Assembly (NCBI GenBank): GCA_947179485.1 | Contig: OX359246.1 | Span: forward strand, 10,168,001-10,232,000 | From: Allacma fusca | Lineage: Eukaryota > Arthropoda > Collembola > Symphypleona > Sminthuridae | Length of the DNA stretch: 64,000 nt | Direction: 5' to 3' | In this document: in pieces, positions 1-9,403 of the stretch | Layout of the letters: each line of letters begins with the position of its first letter | Numbering within the stretch: the first letter of the stretch is position 1 | Made by a program: the position numbers and the translations under genes | Notes under the pieces: generated by a model | The model's database searches: none | The model's input: only the letters and a program-made list of their open reading frames with translations | Told to the model about the DNA's origin: nothing

Positions 1-406
1 TTATCATCAAACAAAATGATAAGCCAACGAATAAATTAAACCATTGAAGTTGATCTGTGGATAATGAGAAGATTAAAATAAAAGTGATTTATTTATGAAA
101 TCAAAAGAAACTGAAAGGAAATTAAAGTAAGATTAAAAGATTGATTGGGTTGATCCGAAGACCAGAACAAGACTAAAAATATGTTCTTACAAATCTTCTG
201 GACTAGATGCACTAGTCCTAATGATTGCTGATTTCTAAAATTAATACATACATAAGAAATGGGTAACGGAAGTTACCAAGGCCGCTGACTGGATACAGTC
301 AGCAAATAATAAATTTTAATGATTTAGCTCGCAGGCTAAACTGTACTTTAAAATGATCCTTAAATTATTGTATGGAAAAACATACTTAATTCATCTTAAC
401 CTAACA
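1..406 (-). repeat. 3' LTR of the gypsy element (cut by window start)
   Basis: Nearly identical to 8,498-8,890. On the minus strand it begins TGTTAGG at position 406 and contains the long shared block covering 16-406. The first about 15 bases diverge from the other copy or are cut off by the window edge. Confidence 0.92.
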
Positions 407-683
407 TCCCGGGCAATAAATAGAAAATTTGGCCTCAAATTTTGACGAAGTACATAACAAAAGGAAACAAAATATGTGAATAGGGGAAAGAAAAAAAAAT
501 TAGTGAAATGTAACAAACTAAAATGAATTAGTGAAATAAAAATTCAAACAATCGAGTGTTAGCTGAATGCTCAAAATTGTGATTAACAAACTATATTTAA
601 CCTGAAGAGAAACAAAATGTGTTTAAAAAAAAATTTAGAAAAAATTGTTTAGTATAGTTAGAACACCTGAAAAAAAAATTATT

Positions 684-2063
684 TTATTGGGAAAGATGAT
701 CTACCGCTTTGGAGAGGGTAGTAACTTGACAAGAGGGGTTTAAAGGAAGCATAACCTGCGTCCCGGTTGACGGGTCGCTGGTAAAGAATGCTGGGAGAGC
801 ATGATCTCGCCGTCTTGTGATACGGCGGGCCAAGAAAATCCGGCACCCGCCGTAGCAAAAGAGGCCTATGCCCATTAAAAATGTCATAAGAAAACCGAGG
901 ACTGAAAAAATACGGAAAATAAATGTCCAAGGGCCAGAATTTACTTCAAACTCCAAAGGGGGAGGGCATGGAGGTGAAGTTGTGACAGGTAGTTGTACCT
1001 GCTTGAGAACTGTTGGTAACATTGTTGAGGGAATTTCAGAGGAAATTCCGTCATCGATGTTGTTAAAATAGGAAGGTGTCGTATCAAGTAGGGGTGGAGG
1101 AACTGTTGCCATGACATACTCATGACGAATGGTCAAATTAGAATTAGTAGAGGAAGGAGATTCCGGGAAGGAGTTGGATGGGGAGGGAATATAATCCAGG
1201 ACTTTGGTCACTACAGGAGCAGCAACCATAAGTCCAGTACCGGCAGCTAACATTTTTACACCAGAATTTTTCTTAGCTACATTATTCTTGGAATTTTTAT
1301 CAAAATTAAAATTATCATGCTTATCGTACAATTTGGTGTCCGGAAGTGTGTGGATACTGATGGAGTTTTGAAGAGGTTGTAAAGCAAGACGGGAGCTGGC
1401 TGAGGATGCATGCTTCAAGGGGGTAGTTTTCTTGTTGGATCCCATCAGTTGGGCGAGATTGGGAAGGCTTCCCCAACCTCCGGGGATTGGAGCAGCCTCA
1501 AATCCGGTGGAGCAGAGGAAGAAGAACATACAGATGAGGAATGTTGTGTATGTAAACGAGAACCGATGAACTGTCCGGCTTCGTTGAGTAGTAGCTGGGG
1601 GTAGAGATGTGTGGATGGTAGTAGTGACGGTGTTATTTGCAGGAGGGGGTCTGAATGAAGGTGAGTTTCGGGCGATAGGAAATGTGGGGTTTGTAATGAA
1701 CGGTCGTCCTTGGGTCTGAAATCGTGGACGACCCTTGGGCTTGCGGGAGGAGTTCTGAGCGTCGACGACGTGTTGAGGCACAGGGGTACCGTCGGCGTAG
1801 ATTGGGTAATCACGATACCTGGGAATTCGTTCTGGGGTTGATTGAGGAGCATTTCGCACCTTTTGTTGGGGTCTGAATGCTCCGCGGTGTTTGTTAGGGT
1901 TAGTTGAAAACTTTATGAAAATATTGGGGGCATTGTGGAACGGGGTGAGTCCGACGGCTATTTCCTCTGACGTCTGGGGTGGAGATTTGACTGCTAGAAT
2001 CGTATGCTTGGGCTTGCCGAATAGCTTCTTTGACTGTTTCTTCTGCCGGTTCAGGAGGTCCAT
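684..2063 (-). CDS. Env-like third ORF of the gypsy element
   Basis: 459 codons open after the integrase, where envelope genes sit in errantiviruses and similar elements. Residues 1-165 are basic and proline-rich. A hydrophobic stretch follows (about 170-190, FLICMFFFLCSTGF) that could be an internal signal or transmembrane segment. A long Ser/Pro/Asn region with several N-X-S/T sites comes next, then a second strong membrane segment near residues 385-410 (FSVLGFLMTFLMGIGLFCYG) followed by a basic RRITRRR anchor and a 45-residue tail. No furin site or fusion peptide is certain and I do not recognise a specific envelope family. Position and two membrane segments support an env-like role; function is inferred. 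Confidence 0.5.
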   Translation of the reverse strand: MDLLNRQKKQSKKLFGKPKHTILAVKSPPQTSEEIAVGLTPFHNAPNIFIKFSTNPNKHRGAFRPQQKVRNAPQSTPERIPRYRDYPIYADGTPVPQHVVDAQNSSRKPKGRPRFQTQGRPFITNPTFPIARNSPSFRPPPANNTVTTTIHTSLPPATTQRSRTVHRFSFTYTTFLICMFFFLCSTGFEAAPIPGGWGSLPNLAQLMGSNKKTTPLKHASSASSRLALQPLQNSISIHTLPDTKLYDKHDNFNFDKNSKNNVAKKNSGVKMLAAGTGLMVAAPVVTKVLDYIPSPSNSFPESPSSTNSNLTIRHEYVMATVPPPLLDTTPSYFNNIDDGISSEIPSTMLPTVLKQVQLPVTTSPPCPPPLEFEVNSGPWTFIFRIFSVLGFLMTFLMGIGLFCYGGCRIFLARRITRRRDHALPAFFTSDPSTGTQVMLPLNPSCQVTTLSKAVDHLSQ

Positions 2064-2583
2064 TTACATGAGATCCTCCTTCAGGAATGTCGAGATGACA
2101 ATCTGCGCGTCCACCTGAATTACTGGAACTGCACTCAGGTGAAGAGGGGGTGGATCCCTCATTTCCTGTAGTAGATTCCGGGATTGTACTGCATAAGAGT
2201 AGCTTGCTGAGCAGTATGTTGCTCGAAATTGTTCCATTAATGGGGGAATTGTGCTGGGGAGGAGTATCCCCGCCGCCACATGACGAAAAGTCCGATGGTA
2301 AATGGGAATAAGAGGATCCGAGTGAGTCATCATCTGACCCTGCAGGCTGGTGTACTGAAAGGGGAAGATCCGAACTGTGGCTTCGGCCACGGGGCAATAT
2401 ACCGGTGTCTGGGGAAGTCCTGGAAGCTGAACTGGAATGAGCTCTATCCATGGATTTTCTCCCAGAAGAATTGAGGTCCGAATTGCTAGAGTGGAGGAGA
2501 ACTTTTGGACTCCCGGAATCGTCGGATAAGACGGGAGGAGTGGGTTTGTTGGTGGAAGAAAGCTGGACATGATCCGAAGGCAT
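1900..2583 (-). CDS. Extra gypsy frame after pol, Ser/Pro-rich, unknown
   Basis: The frame is open from 2,685; a plausible start is the ATG at 2,583 (protein begins MPSDHVQLSS). It is about 227 aa, very rich in Ser, Pro, Gly and Asn with acidic patches, and has no recognised domain. It overlaps the start of the env-like frame (684-2,063) in a different phase. It could be the N-terminal part of a third gene joined to the env-like frame by splicing or a lost frameshift, or the two could be separate. Compositional bias makes coding status uncertain. Confidence 0.45.
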   Translation of the reverse strand: MPSDHVQLSSTNKPTPPVLSDDSGSPKVLLHSSNSDLNSSGRKSMDRAHSSSASRTSPDTGILPRGRSHSSDLPLSVHQPAGSDDDSLGSSYSHLPSDFSSCGGGDTPPQHNSPINGTISSNILLSKLLLCSTIPESTTGNEGSTPSSPECSSSNSGGRADCHLDIPEGGSHVNGPPEPAEETVKEAIRQAQAYDSSSQISTPDVRGNSRRTHPVPQCPQYFHKVFN

Positions 2584-2729
2584 TAGGTAATTTGTAAAGA
2601 AATGAAGCACAAAAACGGGGGTATATTTAGAAAAATGTAACTGCAAGTAACTGAAACAAATGTTAAATAAAAACTCCGAAGACACAGTGAGTTGTAGGTG
2701 AGAGAGGGGAGAAAAAAAAATTTGTGTAG

Positions 2730-4364
2730 TTAAGTACGTGGTACTTGTGCTTGAATGCGAGCAGAACGACGTGGATGGGGATGAGACACAGGGTGAACTT
2801 TTGAACGGGGTTTAACAACTTTAGGAGGTGCAGTGGAAGAAGAAGAAGTTTTGGTTGACTGACTATCGGACGACTGAGAGAGGGAATCGGAGGGTGAAGA
2901 ATGCATATAATCCTGCCAAGCTTGAAATTCATCTTGATCATCGGTCGTATGTATGCACTCAGGGTGGACAATACCATCACCCAAGTCTATGTTTACAATC
3001 TTAAGTTGAGAGAGGTGACATTTTATGACCGGACGGAGTTTGTGGGAAGGAAAGGTTAGTACAAGATCAGCATTATTGAATTTGTCTATATAGATTATAG
3101 TATAGGGACCTATCCAGCGACAAAGAAGCTTGTCAGACAAGCCTATTTTGCGCTGGGGGAGGAAGTATCTCACATGAGAACCGATTTTAAAGTCGAGGGC
3201 ATTATACATGGAATCAAAACGTGCTTTGGCCTGTGCTTGAGCACTTTTGATGAGTTGGGAAATACGATGATGTAAAGCTTGCACTTTACTGGGAGATAAT
3301 TGCTGGAAGGACATAAGATTATTGGGGATAGAATTAAGAAGAGGAGCTGGAGGAGCTCGGCCGAAAAATGCTTCGAAGGGAGAAATTTTTGTTACTGAAT
3401 GGGCTGAGGTATTATAAGCAGCAATGACATAGGGAGTAAAAATATGCCAATCTTGCTGATTATCAGATACAAATTTACTAAGCATAATTGCAATGGTTTG
3501 GTTGAGTCTCTCAACGGAACCATGAGAACGGGGATGATGTGGCATACTCACATTATGGGTAATATTGAAACGTTGGAGAAGAGAAGAAACTGCTGATGAC
3601 TTAAATTCCGCAGCTCCGTCGGAAATGAGCGTGGACATTCCAGGGAATGCAAGAATAAAAGATTCGAGCTGCATTGCGATATGGGATGATTCTCGGCACG
3701 GTAAAAGTGCTGAGTGCACCCATTTAGTGAATAAATCTGTAAGGACAAAAATGTAAATGTTTCCACGTATGGTTTCACGGAACGGGCCAAGTAAATCCAT
3801 GGCATATGTACTGCCTGGAGTCTTGACTGGAATGGGTTTAAGGCTATCCATACGGAGTTTTGTTAAATGCTGGCGACTTTGACAGTCACCGCATTGAGTA
3901 CAATGACGAAAAGTATCAGCTGTCATTGCACGCCACCAATAGTAAGGACGGATACGGGCTAAAGTTCGCTTAAAATTTAAATGACCAGAAAGGGGATGAT
4001 TATGTGCGTTGTGTAAGAGGGTTGGAATTAAAGCCTTGGGAACAAGAAGTAATTTGGGAGCTCGGGGGTTGAATTGGATAAAATAAATTCCATTTTCATT
4101 TTGTAACAATTTAGAGCGTTTTTTAATTATTATACGAGAAATCGTTGGGTCAAGTTTTTGGGCATCAAGAAGATTAGTGGTGTCAATTAGAGGGACTGAA
4201 GGGGATGATTCAAGTGCAACTAGCCCAGGGATGTGTATATCCACATCCGTATCATTGGGAGTAGCGAGGGCGTAGGGGCATCGGGAGACGCCATCCACGT
4301 TGCGGTGGAGGGAACCTTTTTTATATTTAATAACATAACGATACTCCTGTAAAATAATACTCAT
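2730..4364 (-). CDS. pol: Gypsy pol, integrase part
   Basis: 544 codons open. The N-terminal HHCC zinc domain is visible (HNAHNHPLSGH ... CTQCGDC). The DDE core has YAMDLLGPF, LISDGAAEF and GSVERLNQ, supplying the catalytic D, D and E. A GPY/F-type module follows (CRWIGPYTIIY). The C-terminal about 90 residues are serine-rich and end in a basic RRSAR stretch. No chromodomain is recognised. The true protein would start inside the upstream pol frames, so 4,364 is only the first ATG of this frame. Confidence 0.92.
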   Translation of the reverse strand: MSIILQEYRYVIKYKKGSLHRNVDGVSRCPYALATPNDTDVDIHIPGLVALESSPSVPLIDTTNLLDAQKLDPTISRIIIKKRSKLLQNENGIYFIQFNPRAPKLLLVPKALIPTLLHNAHNHPLSGHLNFKRTLARIRPYYWWRAMTADTFRHCTQCGDCQSRQHLTKLRMDSLKPIPVKTPGSTYAMDLLGPFRETIRGNIYIFVLTDLFTKWVHSALLPCRESSHIAMQLESFILAFPGMSTLISDGAAEFKSSAVSSLLQRFNITHNVSMPHHPRSHGSVERLNQTIAIMLSKFVSDNQQDWHIFTPYVIAAYNTSAHSVTKISPFEAFFGRAPPAPLLNSIPNNLMSFQQLSPSKVQALHHRISQLIKSAQAQAKARFDSMYNALDFKIGSHVRYFLPQRKIGLSDKLLCRWIGPYTIIYIDKFNNADLVLTFPSHKLRPVIKCHLSQLKIVNIDLGDGIVHPECIHTTDDQDEFQAWQDYMHSSPSDSLSQSSDSQSTKTSSSSTAPPKVVKPRSKVHPVSHPHPRRSARIQAQVPRT

Positions 4365-4422
4365 ACGAGTGAGACGGGCAGATGGATCCCTCTGGCATTT
4401 TAAATAACATAATGCATGATGA

Positions 4423-4659
4423 TCAGAGACAATAGTGAAAGGGTGTAAATAAAGAAAACGTTTTCACAGCAAAAGCAACAGCTAAGCATTCTTTTTCAGT
4501 TATACTCCAATTCTTTTCAGCTGGAGTGAGAGAGCGTGATACATAAAAAATGGGGTGTTCTCCATCCTCAAATACCTGATGGAGTATACCTGCTAACCCT
4601 GCATTGCTAGCATCCGTATATAAGATACAAGGCTTTGTTTCATCATAATGACGAAGCAC
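4423..4659 (-). pseudogene. pol: Gypsy pol, RNase H fragment
   Basis: A short frame reading CILYTDASNAGLAGIL and WSITEKECLAVAFAVK is the Ty3-type RNase H: the TDAS aspartate and the ITEKE glutamate are catalytic. It follows the reverse transcriptase after a frameshift and is followed by a second frameshift near 4,440, after which the integrase frame starts with the connection sequence. About the last third of the domain is in the next frame. Confidence 0.85.
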
Positions 4660-5543
4660 AGGGGCGGTACAAAGGGAATTTTTAATTCATCAAAGGATTT
4701 TTGACAATCGGGGGACCAATGATAAAGGGAATGCTTTTTTAATAATTGTTGTAAAGGAGCAGCTTTTTGAGCAAAACCAGAAATAAAACGTCTATAATAG
4801 CCTATAGTTCCTAAAAATTTTCGGAGGGAGTCAATATTATGGGGCCGGTTTTGTTGCATGATCGCAGCAACTTTGGCAGATTCTGTGGAAAGACCTTGTT
4901 GGGAAAGAAAATATCCAAAAAGGGCATGTTCTTGCATGGCAAAATTACATTTGGCTGGATTTAGACGCAAATTAGCTAAAGAGAGGGCTGTGAGAACTAA
5001 ATCGAGGGCAATTAAATGAGATGGAAAATCTTTGCTATATGGAATGATATCATCAATGTATGAAACAGCATGGGTAAACCGGAGATTACCCAAGGTTTTC
5101 ATAGCTAAGCGTTGAAAATATGCGGGAGCATTTTTAAGTCCAAAACAAACACGGAGATACATATACAGACCGAATTCTGTAATGATTGCCATATAATGTT
5201 GGTCGTCTGGGTGAATAGCGGCTTGATAATAACCACTAAATAAATCCAAAGGGGAAAAATAAGCAGCATGACGTAATTGAAATAATAGGTCATCAATACG
5301 AGGGAGGGGGAAAAGTTCGTCAATTGTAACCTTATTTAATTTCTTGAAATCACATACTAGACGCCATTTTGTCTTTTGTTTGACAAGAAAGACGGGAGTG
5401 GAATAGTTGGAATTATCGCAAGGAACAATAATACCAGCATCAATTAATATGTCAAGTTCAGCTTTGAGGTAATCACGTTCAGCTGTACTAAGTCTATAAG
5501 GCTTAGCCTGAACGGGGGTGGAAGAATATAAACGAATACGCAT
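4593..5543 (-). pseudogene. pol: Gypsy pol, reverse transcriptase part
   Basis: About 316 codons with the reverse transcriptase blocks in order: a KWRLVCDFKKLN block, LPRIDDLL, FSPLDLFSGYYQ, CFGLKNAPAYFQ, the catalytic YIDD box, and the thumb/connection motif LRKFLGTIGYYRRFI. The two aspartates of YIDD and that of SPLDLFSGY are present. Frame is lost near 4,660, where the RNase H continues in a different frame, so this is a fragment of a longer pol gene. Family assignment is firm. Confidence 0.92.
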
Positions 5544-6400
5544 GGGGGAAAAGTGCAGATTTTTAAATCATGTAAGGACCACGCGAACAAATAGGAAAAT
5601 TTATTTAGAAGGACAATTATGTGAGATTTCTGGGTAGGGGTAAGTTGAGAATTGATATGTATGTTTTGAAGTTGAGCTTGTGTAAGTGGAGGAACATTTG
5701 TAGGAATGTCGGGAGGGAGAGTTAATGGAGCAACGGACTCATATGTATTTAACGTGCCTAAAGTTGTACCTGCTGGTAAGGTCTGAACTTTATTAGACAT
5801 GTTGCACACAAGTACATGACGGGGCGGCATATTGACGAGAGCTGGGAGAAAAATATTATACTGTGTGGATATAGATGAGTAAGCTACAAAACAAAGTGAT
5901 GGAGATGTAAAAATGGGTGTAGTGGGAACATAGAATTGACGACGCGGAGGAAGTTGGAGAGTAAAGAGAGATTTTATAGGTACAGAACAACCACAATGCG
6001 AAGTACAAGGGGCTGTATATGCGTGTCTGCGTATATAATGAGAGTGTGTGGAGTTGAAGAGGGAATGATGATAAACGTCGACTGTAAGTTTATACTGTGA
6101 AAGGAAAGTGCAACCTAATATGAATGAGGGTGTGAGAAGATCCAAAACTTGAGCTTTTGCTGAATACGGGACATTGTCAATATGAAAATGTAGCATTACA
6201 GTAAAGCGTGTACATAAATGATTTTGGTCTGCAGTTAAAATATAACGGGGAGGGCAAGGAACGAGCACTGAATTAAGAGGAACACTTTGTTTATGAATTA
6301 AATTATGAGAAGCTCCAGTGTCAATAAGAGCGTCTAAAATTACATCATTAATTGAGCATAGTACATAAGGGCAATGAGATGGGTCGGAAACATTTATTCA
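5444..6400 (-). pseudogene. pol: Gypsy pol, aspartic protease and linker part
   Basis: A retropepsin active-site motif, LIDTGAS, lies near 6,310-6,330 in this frame, followed by ILGCTFLSQY (near 6,110), the expected hydrophobic second motif. Upstream the same frame is closed by TGA at 6,398-6,400, where a tryptophan codon would fit the flanking sequence. The frame ends at 5,444, while the reverse transcriptase continues in another frame that overlaps it at 5,444-5,543, so at least one indel separates them. Role: cleavage of gag and pol. This copy is broken. Confidence 0.8.
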
Positions 6401-6639
6401 GGAAATGTTATCAATGGGTAAGCTTGTTGAGGAGGTTGTTGCGTCTGAACTTGGGGTTGTTGTGGAGGGGTGAGAGAAATCTCGAGACGTTGGATGTTCG
6501 AGCGGGGATGATTGTTGTAACCGCCTCGGCGGTTGTTGGACTGATTGTTATTCTGAGGCATTAATGGAGGGGGTCGATTGTTTTGATATCGATTCTGATT
6601 TTGATAATAATTTTGTTGCCGGGGGCCCTGACCTTGATT

Positions 6640-8007
6640 TTAAGAGCCCCTTGCAGCGTTTCCCGAACGGCATTCACGAGCCATGTGACCTTGACGGCCA
6701 CAATTATAACATTGAATGGAACGATTTTGGGACTGATTTCCAGAATTATTATTATAATTGTTATTGGGACAGAAATTTCCACCCCCACGAGAGGGTTGAG
6801 AATTTCCGGAGGCTTGTTGAGCCTGATTATTGGAATGGGATGGAGCGCCACGGCCTCGGCCACGACCTCCTCTACCACGATTGTTTGCAAAGCTTACTTG
6901 AGCATTGGGGGCGTCACTAATGCCAAGTTTCGCAATTGTTTCTTCAAGTGCTTGAATTTTTGTTTCAGCCGTATTAGCAGGGGCAGAAACGGCAGCGAAT
7001 ACTTTTTGTTCGCAAAAACGGACCAATGCAGCCATGCTGGTGTAACTATAACCAGCGGCTTGGGCTTTCATATGAGGGAGTAGTCCCTCAATGCCCCAAG
7101 CAACTTTGTCTTCATTTGACATACTGGGGTTGTAACGTGTGCAAATGTAATCAATATCATATAAAAATTTTGCACAACTTTCTCCTTCTTTTTGGGAGCG
7201 AGTTTTTAATTGATTTAGGTAAACCGTGCGATCTTTCGCATAACGGTCCTTAAAAACTCTGAAAAATGACGCAATATCTGTGATTGTGGGGGGTTGCTTG
7301 GCGATTTCTGCTTGATACCAAGTATAGGGGTCACGAACCAATAAATTGGGCATATGACCTTGAAGAGTCTTCCAATCCCAAGAATATTGGGCGACGACTC
7401 TTTCAATGTCAAGTACAAAATCATTGATATCATGACAGGTGGGGTCAAACTGACTTAACTTTTTAAATTGCACAATAGAATGGATGGGAGCTGTGTTAAC
7501 AACCACGGTGGTTGTGGCCGTAGTAGTCATGATCTTGCGTAAATTTTTACTGGCAAATCTGATTTTTAAATTAAAAGAAATGGGATTAAAGTTTCTAGTT
7601 TTTAAAGGTTTAGGAGGAAGTAATGGGAAGGGTGGAGGGCCTGGTGTAATCGGGATATTATCTACAAAATCCCAAAAACCTAAAAGATCGGGCTCGGGAG
7701 TCTTTAGGAATGTTTTACCGTTCAAAACGTGACTATGAAAATCTAGGGCGCTTTTTTGTACAAATGGGGTAGGTTTCGAAAGTTTACTTATAGGGGGAGG
7801 AATCGGTGGTAAAATTATCTTTAACTTTTCTGATACAGATTCACAGGTGGGATCGGAGGGTTTTCGTTTGCGTTTATCTGCGCGTAACTTTAATAATCTG
7901 TCTAATGCACTTGCATCTAGCTCGGGCTGGGAATTAGAACGAGTCTGTCTACCTTGTGTTTTGGGTATTGTTGAAGGAATCTCTTTTTTGGGCTTCTTAT
8001 CGGACAT
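6640..8007 (-). CDS. gag: Gypsy gag polyprotein with CCHC zinc knuckle
   Basis: Open frame of 455 aa. The N-terminal about 90 residues are charged and proline-rich. The middle contains the usual gag capsid pattern (a region with WDWKTLQGHM and AWGIEGLLPHM). Residues about 385-435 are Gly/Arg/Asn/Gln-rich, followed by one zinc knuckle, CYNCGRQGHMAREC, close to the C terminus. This is the structural protein that packages the element RNA. The frame differs from that of the protease region downstream, so pol would need frameshifting or is displaced by mutation. The first ATG after the leader (8,007) is used as start. No internal stop is seen. Confidence 0.88.
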   Translation of the reverse strand: MSDKKPKKEIPSTIPKTQGRQTRSNSQPELDASALDRLLKLRADKRKRKPSDPTCESVSEKLKIILPPIPPPISKLSKPTPFVQKSALDFHSHVLNGKTFLKTPEPDLLGFWDFVDNIPITPGPPPFPLLPPKPLKTRNFNPISFNLKIRFASKNLRKIMTTTATTTVVVNTAPIHSIVQFKKLSQFDPTCHDINDFVLDIERVVAQYSWDWKTLQGHMPNLLVRDPYTWYQAEIAKQPPTITDIASFFRVFKDRYAKDRTVYLNQLKTRSQKEGESCAKFLYDIDYICTRYNPSMSNEDKVAWGIEGLLPHMKAQAAGYSYTSMAALVRFCEQKVFAAVSAPANTAETKIQALEETIAKLGISDAPNAQVSFANNRGRGGRGRGRGAPSHSNNQAQQASGNSQPSRGGGNFCPNNNYNNNSGNQSQNRSIQCYNCGRQGHMARECRSGNAARGS

Positions 8008-8405
8008 ATGTCATTGGGGAATAATGCATTTAATCTTTGTACGTACCTTTTATCCAGTAATCCGCACTGACTCACAGGGTTGCCTTTTTGCAAAACCTGG
8101 GGTAGGGGATTTTTATCCAGTATACTTGTAATTACCTTTATAACAACGGGGAAATGTCTTTACGTGTGCCTTCTGTCAGGTCACATCAAAATTAGGAAGG
8201 TGAGCAATATTACGTTCATTGGGTCTTCCTGGCAGCTGCTTTAATCTTCAAACTGGATTTCTATATTCAAACTCAAAATCAAGGGGTATTTGTGCACAAT
8301 TAATCAAACATGCTTTATCAAATCAATTACTTAAAATAGCGCGCACCCGGGGAGTCTTGTTTGGAATTGGGATATAAGATTTTCATGGGCCACCATTTTG
8401 GTTTA
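8008..8405 (-). other. Gypsy leader between 5' LTR and gag
   Basis: About 400 bp without an open frame. It holds the candidate primer binding site (8,387-8,395) and otherwise no feature I can name. Confidence 0.6.
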
Positions 8406-8890
8406 TGTTGGCGTGTATCAATATGAGACAAGTATGGATGTCAAAATGTATGAATATTAAATAAATATGAAAGTCTATTAATAATTTATGAGAATCAAAA
8501 TGATAAGCCAACGAATAAATTAAACCATTGAAGTTGATCTGTGGATAATGAGAAGATTAAAATAAAAGTGATTTATTTATGAAATCAAAAGAAACTGAAA
8601 GGAAATTAAAGAAAGATTAAAAGATTGATTGGGTTGATCCGAAGACCAGAACAAGACTAAAAATATGTTCTTACAAATCTTCTGGACTAGATGCACTAGT
8701 CCTAATGATTGCTGATTTCTAAAATTAATACATACATAAGAAATGGGTAACGGAAGTTACCAAGGCCGCTGACTGGATACAGTCAGCAAATAATAAATTT
8801 TAATGATTTAGCTCGCAGGCTAAACTGTACTTTAAAATGATCCTTAAATTATTGTATGGAAAAACATACTTAATTCATCTTAACCTAACA
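8406..8890 (-). repeat. 5' LTR of the gypsy element
   Basis: On the minus strand the LTR starts TGTTAGG at 8,890. Its other end is not fixed by the first copy because that copy is truncated; I place it at a CCAACA near 8,406, giving TG...CA ends and about 485 bp. Just inside lies TGGTGGCCC (8,387-8,395), a candidate primer binding site resembling the tRNA-Trp type TGGTGACCC used by some gypsy groups; this is an inference. Confidence 0.75.
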
Positions 8891-9403
8891 ATATTAACTA
8901 ATTTTTGCTAATTACTCAAACAAATCATTTGGTTTACATGTGGATATTCACTTTAATAACTATTAATATAGTTAGTCATGTAACTATAGGAATCTTTATA
9001 ACACTTTAAAATCCTATAAATCCTAGCCAACAATTCCTATAGGAAATTTTGGCTTGAGTCCTATACACCTGAAATCCTATAGCATCCCAAGCTATATTTT
9101 CGCACGGGAACGAAGCAACAATTAATAATTAGGTAAAAACGTCTTTGACATAATAGGTTTCGACTGAAATCACTCATAACAAGATATTTGAACAAATGTG
9201 ATGGAATAGGATATAATGGATTTATTGTAAATGTAAAATTTAAATCCCTAAATTATTTGGAAGTACGTTGATCAAAACAAGAACATCTGAATCTAAAACA
9301 ATATGCATATAAATACAACAATCAATTGAATGGCATCCAAAATCATTTCATCTCTACAGTTTGTATTGGATTTGTATCACTAACGAAACATTTTGAGCCT
9401 AAA
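8891..9403. other. Flank between gypsy element and receptor copy 1
   Basis: No coding frame. The first 200 bp contain several repeated bits of an ATAGGAATCCTATAG type that also occur in the nested element at 59,109-60,160, so a decayed relative may lie here. From about 9,240 on it matches the upstream region of receptor copies 2 and 3. Confidence 0.4.
9308..9315 (+). promoter_or_regulatory. TATA box of receptor copy 1
   Basis: TATAAATA about 90 bp before the first coding ATG, with a plausible initiator region 25-35 bp downstream. The surrounding about 150 bp is conserved in the upstream regions of copies 2 and 3, where the box itself is weaker. Confidence 0.5.

Larger units (their letters stand above)
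1..8890 (-). mobile_element. Ty3/gypsy-type LTR retrotransposon with extra 3' ORFs
   Basis: Two near-identical sequences of at least 400 bp flank a minus-strand gag, protease, reverse transcriptase, RNase H, integrase set, followed by two further frames. The order with integrase after RNase H defines the Ty3/gypsy group. The 3' LTR (left) runs off the window start, so the outer end and target duplication on that side cannot be seen. Pol is broken by at least one stop and two or three frameshifts, so this copy is not autonomous, while gag, integrase and the env-like frame are open. The LTRs are almost identical where both are visible, which suggests a recent insertion even though pol is damaged. 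Confidence 0.93.

Noticed and set aside
6583..7083. Plus-strand open frames of 110-166 codons across gag
   Set aside because: They are antisense to the gag Gly/Arg/Asn-rich region and zinc knuckle; their composition simply mirrors it.
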